From positions 186,001 through 250,000 of the forward strand of contig NZ_SLYP02000002.1 of the NCBI RefSeq assembly GCF_004341505.2: 64,000 bases of DNA, given 5' to 3'. Under the pieces are notes generated by a model. The model was not told the DNA's origin. It saw nothing but the letters and a program-made list of their open reading frames with translations, and made no database searches. The position numbers were made by a program, and so were the translations under genes. Below are positions 61,342-64,000 of the stretch, in pieces. Every line of letters starts with the position of its first letter. Within the stretch, counting starts at the first letter, position 1. Origin of the DNA: Sphingomonas sp. JUb134. Its GTDB lineage: Bacteria > Pseudomonadota > Alphaproteobacteria > Sphingomonadales > Sphingomonadaceae.

Positions 61342-62775
61342 TCAGGTATATCGCCTAAATGGCGGCACGATCACGTCATGTTCGATCGACCGGGCCGAGA
61401 TGGTAGCCGAGGTCAATGCCGCGGGAACGCAGACACCCCGGCGCGGCTTGCCGATCAGCCGACGTGGTCGCGCCAGTATCATCAGGTTCATCACCGCCGC
61501 ACCGATCAGAAACTCTTCTTCCGCTCCGCGGATGCCGCGCAGGTGAAGCCGCCTCATGCCATGCTTCCCCTTAGCGTCAGCGAAGAACCGTTCGACCCCA
61601 CGCCGCAACCGCATCGACCGCTTGTACAGGCCGGTTTGTGCTTCGGCTCTGGCAAGATCGCGGACGTCCTCATCGTCCAGACGGGTCAGGGTACGACGCC
61701 GTGCCGTCGTGCATTTCTTCCGAAGCACGCACGCCGCGCAGTCCCGGGCGTCGGCAGCATAGCGATGTACGCCGGTGGGTGGATGGAAGGCGTGGTGCCG
61801 AAGCGGCTTGCCAGTCGGGCAGGTAAAGCTGTCGGTATCCCGGTCATAGCTGAAGGCCGTTCGTGGCAGCTTGCCATTGGTCTGGTGCGTCCGATCGATC
61901 ACGGGAATGTGCGGGATTGCACCGTGGTCCCGCACGAAGCCGAGAAAGACGGCGCTGCCATAGGCCTTGTCGGCAGCAACCCGCTTTGGGTGATAGTCAA
62001 ACCGATCGGCCGACCGCTCGAGCATGACGCGGCCTGCATCGACCTCCTCCGCAAAGCGAGCCGGCGTCGCCTGAACATCAAGCGCGACGCCGCTCGGGGT
62101 GTCTACCAGCGTGTTAAGGGCGTAGCCGAAACGGCCACGCACCGTTCCCGCCGACCAAGCCGCGGCAGGGTCGGTTCGAGAGACGCCTTGGCAGCTTTTC
62201 GAGCGCGCCATTTCCCAGACGGCATCACCTGTGTCTTGCACCCATTCCCGAACCGCGCGCGACGCGTTGGCGACATACGGCAAGTAGCCAGGAACGGTCT
62301 TGCGCTGCCAGCTCGCATCAGCCGCTATGAACGACGCATCGATCGCGGCGTCTTTTCCGCCGATCAGCCCTTCACTGATGCAGCGTCGAACCGTGCTCTC
62401 GAACAGGATCCGGAACACGCCGGCATCGCGGAAGCGACCATGCCGGTTCTTGCTGAACGTCGAGTGGTGCGGAACCTTGTCTCCCGGCCTAAGACGGCAG
62501 AACCAGCGATAGGCCAGATTGTAGCACAGCTCTTCACACAGGCGCCGCTCGGACGTGATCGCGTAGATTCGGCCGATCAGCGTCATGCGGATGAGGAGTT
62601 CGGGATCGATCGATGGTCGCCCCCGTGCGCTGTAATGACCGGTCAGTGCCTGCCTCAACTCGCTCATGTCGAGACACTGGTCGATGCGACGCAGCAGGTG
62701 GTCTGTGGGCAATATGGCTTCTATGGCGCGGTGGATCGCCCCTCCCCGCCCACCGCGACAGGCTGGTCCCATCAT
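61342..62775 (-). CDS. IS1182-family transposase
   Basis: This transposase has 477 residues from the ATG at 62773-62775 with GGAG upstream; the frame is open 21 codons further. It has the DUF772-like N-terminal domain (SARGRPSIDPELLIRMTLIGRIYAI, then LCEELCYNLAYRWFCRL). The DDE core has AAIDASFIAADAS with the first Asp and VAADKAYGS with the second. The C-terminal end has CAACVLRKKC and the ERFFADAKGKHGMRR segment with the Glu. It is a full-length IS1182 member. I could not define its end repeats. It lies convergent with the serine recombinase. Confidence 0.9.
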   Translation of the reverse strand: MMGPACRGGRGGAIHRAIEAILPTDHLLRRIDQCLDMSELRQALTGHYSARGRPSIDPELLIRMTLIGRIYAITSERRLCEELCYNLAYRWFCRLRPGDKVPHHSTFSKNRHGRFRDAGVFRILFESTVRRCISEGLIGGKDAAIDASFIAADASWQRKTVPGYLPYVANASRAVREWVQDTGDAVWEMARSKSCQGVSRTDPAAAWSAGTVRGRFGYALNTLVDTPSGVALDVQATPARFAEEVDAGRVMLERSADRFDYHPKRVAADKAYGSAVFLGFVRDHGAIPHIPVIDRTHQTNGKLPRTAFSYDRDTDSFTCPTGKPLRHHAFHPPTGVHRYAADARDCAACVLRKKCTTARRRTLTRLDDEDVRDLARAEAQTGLYKRSMRLRRGVERFFADAKGKHGMRRLHLRGIRGAEEEFLIGAAVMNLMILARPRRLIGKPRRGVCVPAALTSATISARSIEHDVIVPPFRRYT

Positions 62776-63088
62776 AGCGACGCTCCTTTCGGCAGGGGTG
62801 AAACGAAGGAGCAACCCGGCATGTCCGGCATTTTTCAACAGGCCCGACCGGTTTTGACACCGTATGTCCTAACTGTCAGTCGGCGGGGTAGGGCGTACTG
62901 GTCTTAGGAGGCCACGAAGGCGACGCCGGCGGTTATGGCGCGACGCTTCCTTGACGGCCTGGGGGTCGTCCAAATCAATCATGCTGCTGGTCCTCGGGAA
63001 AGGCCGGCGAGCTGCGCCTAATATCCTGTTCCAAGCCGGAAGGCGTCCCGGGTCTGGTTTCGCCGAAATGGCCGGGTTGCCTGCCGTT
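62776..63088. other. Spacer between IS1182 and arsR with a possible gene stump
   Basis: No full gene is present. On the minus strand an ATG at 62980-62982 opens about 35 codons (MIDLDDPQAVKEASRH, then Arg-rich) that stop before the transposase. It could be the start of a gene cut by the IS. No family is recognised. Confidence 0.35.
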
Positions 63089-63116
63089 CCATGTATCCTC
63101 TAAGCTGGATATATGG
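63089..63116. promoter_or_regulatory. Inverted repeat over the arsR start (candidate ArsR operator)
   Basis: CCATGTATCC (63089-63098) and GGATATATGG (63107-63116) match as an inverted repeat at 9 of 10 positions, with 8 bases between. The right arm overlaps the arsR start codon. ArsR repressors bind such dyads over their own promoters. Confidence 0.5.
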
Positions 63117-63445
63117 AAAATGAGTCGGCTATCTCCGCATTGGGCGCGCTCGCGCAAAGCACGCGGCTCGATGTGTTCCGCCTGTTGCTGCGGCACGAAC
63201 CGGAGGGCATGGCGGCGGGCGAAATCGCCCGCCAGCTCGATGTGCCGCAAAACACCATGTCCGCGCACCTCGGCATTCTCGCGCGCGCCGGCATCGTGCG
63301 CTCCGAACGCCATAGCCGATCGATCATCTATCGCGCCGATCTGGACGGGCTGCGCGCGCTAACCCTGTTCCTCGTCAAAGACTGCTGCGCCGCCTCTCCC
63401 GAGCTGTGCGCGCCGCTCCTGGCCGAACTCACCCCCTGCTGCTGA
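63113..63445 (+). CDS. arsR: ArsR-family metalloregulatory repressor
   Basis: This 110-residue ArsR/SmtB repressor has a winged helix-turn-helix (ALAQSTRLDVFRLLLRHEPEGMAAGEIARQLDVPQNTMSAHLGILARAGIV). Cys residues near the C-terminus (KDCCAASPELC, then TPCC) may form the As(III) site. This is not the classical ELCVC site in helix alpha-3, so it belongs to the subgroup with C-terminal Cys. It begins the ars operon, with arsC 11 bp downstream. Confidence 0.92.
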   Translation: MENESAISALGALAQSTRLDVFRLLLRHEPEGMAAGEIARQLDVPQNTMSAHLGILARAGIVRSERHSRSIIYRADLDGLRALTLFLVKDCCAASPELCAPLLAELTPCC

Positions 63446-63456
63446 AAGGACGCCCC

Positions 63457-63885
63457 GTGGCCGTCGATATCGTGATCTACCACAACCCCGAGTGCGGCAC
63501 GTCGCGCAACACGCTGGCGATGATCCGCAATGCCGGCATCGAGCCGCACGTTGTCGAATATCTGAAGACGCCGCCCTCGCGCGCGCTGCTGGTCGAGTTG
63601 ATCGATCGCTCCGGGATCACGCCCCGCGATCTGCTTCGTGAGAAAGGCACGCCCTATGCGGAGCTGGGCCTTGGTGACGATGGGCTGTCAGACGACGCGC
63701 TGGTGGACGCGATGATGGCGCATCCGGCCCTCATCAACCGGCCGCTGGTTGTCTCGCCGCTCGGCGTGAAGCTGTGCCGACCGTCCGAAGCGGTCCTCGA
63801 TCTGCTGCCCGAAGCTCAACAAGGCGCGTTTGCCAAGGAAGACGGCGAACAGGTCGTGGACGCTTCGGGCCAACGCATCGCCTGA
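63457..63885 (+). CDS. arsC: Arsenate reductase ArsC (glutaredoxin-dependent type)
   Basis: The reductase has 142 residues from a GTG at 63457 with AAAGGA upstream. The N-terminal [12 protein letters not shown] carries the catalytic Cys13. [18 protein letters not shown], then [16 protein letters not shown] with its Arg residues, complete the active site of the R773/ArsC-SpxA family, which uses glutathione and glutaredoxin. It turns arsenate to arsenite for export. It overlaps the next gene by 1 bp. Confidence 0.94.
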   Translation: MAVDIVIYHNPECGTSRNTLAMIRNAGIEPHVVEYLKTPPSRALLVELIDRSGITPRDLLREKGTPYAELGLGDDGLSDDALVDAMMAHPALINRPLVVSPLGVKLCRPSEAVLDLLPEAQQGAFAKEDGEQVVDASGQRIA

Positions 63886-64000
63886 TGCTCCTCGCCGTCC
63901 TGATCTTCGTCGCCACGATCGCGCTCGTCATCTGGCAGCCCAGGGGCTTAGGCATCGGGTGGAGCGCGCTGGGCGGAGCGGTGATCGCGCTGCTCGTCGG
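63885..64000 (+). CDS. arsB: Arsenite efflux pump ArsB, start only (cut by window edge)
   Basis: An ATG overlapping the arsC stop by 1 bp opens a hydrophobic N-terminus, [20 protein letters not shown], then [17 protein letters not shown]. The IWQPRG...GIGWSA pattern is the start of ArsB-type arsenite antiporters. Only 38 codons lie in the window, so integrity cannot be judged. Confidence 0.8.
   Translation, partial: MLLAVLIFVATIALVIWQPRGLGIGWSALGGAVIALLV

Overview
The window looks like an accessory, metal-resistance-rich stretch of a GC-rich alphaproteobacterium, most probably a sphingomonad (Sphingomonas, Sphingobium or Novosphingobium type). This rests on the GC-rich codon use, the protein families seen (NodT-type outer-membrane factor, Tat-exported CopA, AdhP and aldehyde dehydrogenase style) and the density of insertion sequences. 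No rRNA, tRNA or CRISPR array was found. The many IS elements, resolvases and gene stumps suggest a plasmid or genomic island, but replication or conjugation genes are not present to decide this.

Layout. 1-4.8 kb is a chromate cluster: a DUF1259 protein (cut by the left edge) divergent from chrB, chrA, a secreted superoxide dismutase and a Cj0069-family ATP-grasp-like protein. 4.8-7.3 kb is an intact IS21-type element. 7.9-12.1 kb holds a CueO-like multicopper oxidase and small secreted Met/His-rich proteins. 12.4-15 kb is an aldehyde/alcohol dehydrogenase pair. 15.2-23 kb is a redox-stress module: SoxR, a Cys-rich COG2345-type regulator, an RND efflux pump with its outer-membrane channel, and an Fe-SOD. 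23.4-27.9 kb is a first copper operon (copA-copB-MFS-DUF411). 27.9-29.5 kb is a truncated amino-acid permease abutting a serine resolvase, and 29.7-31.9 kb is a TonB-dependent receptor.

The most interesting part is 32.3-45 kb. A three-gene system with the order, sizes and metal ligands of CnrY-CnrX-CnrH (anti-sigma, periplasmic sensor, ECF sigma) is followed by a second copA-copB, a DUF305 protein, DUF411, DUF2231, a cytosolic Cys-rich copper-storage protein (Csp), a thioredoxin-reductase-like enzyme, copC-copD and a large SDR/SPW membrane fusion with a Met/His-rich linker. I see one sequence, GAGGGG-N14-GCGTAA, with identical spacing in front of cnrY, copA and copC (and a weaker version before the DUF305 gene). 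It is a strong candidate for the promoter read by this sigma factor. The first copper genes (10.6, 11.2 and 23.4 kb) instead share a different upstream motif, CGYAANWTACGYATACWG, so two separately controlled copper regulons may coexist here.

45-52 kb is a scrapyard: a frameshifted pntB 3' end, a second aldehyde/alcohol dehydrogenase pair plus a diacetyl reductase-like SDR, an 18-codon scar of a DUF2231 gene, a 5' stump of an alcohol dehydrogenase, a fliE 3' fragment and an IS3-family element. 52.3-60.4 kb is an electrophile/quinone-handling region (SDRs, ABM monooxygenase, DJ-1/PfpI, quinone-oxidoreductase type enzymes, DODA-type dioxygenase, two LysR regulators). 60.5-62.8 kb has a second serine recombinase with repeated sites and an IS1182-type transposase, and the window ends in the start of an arsR-arsC-arsB operon.
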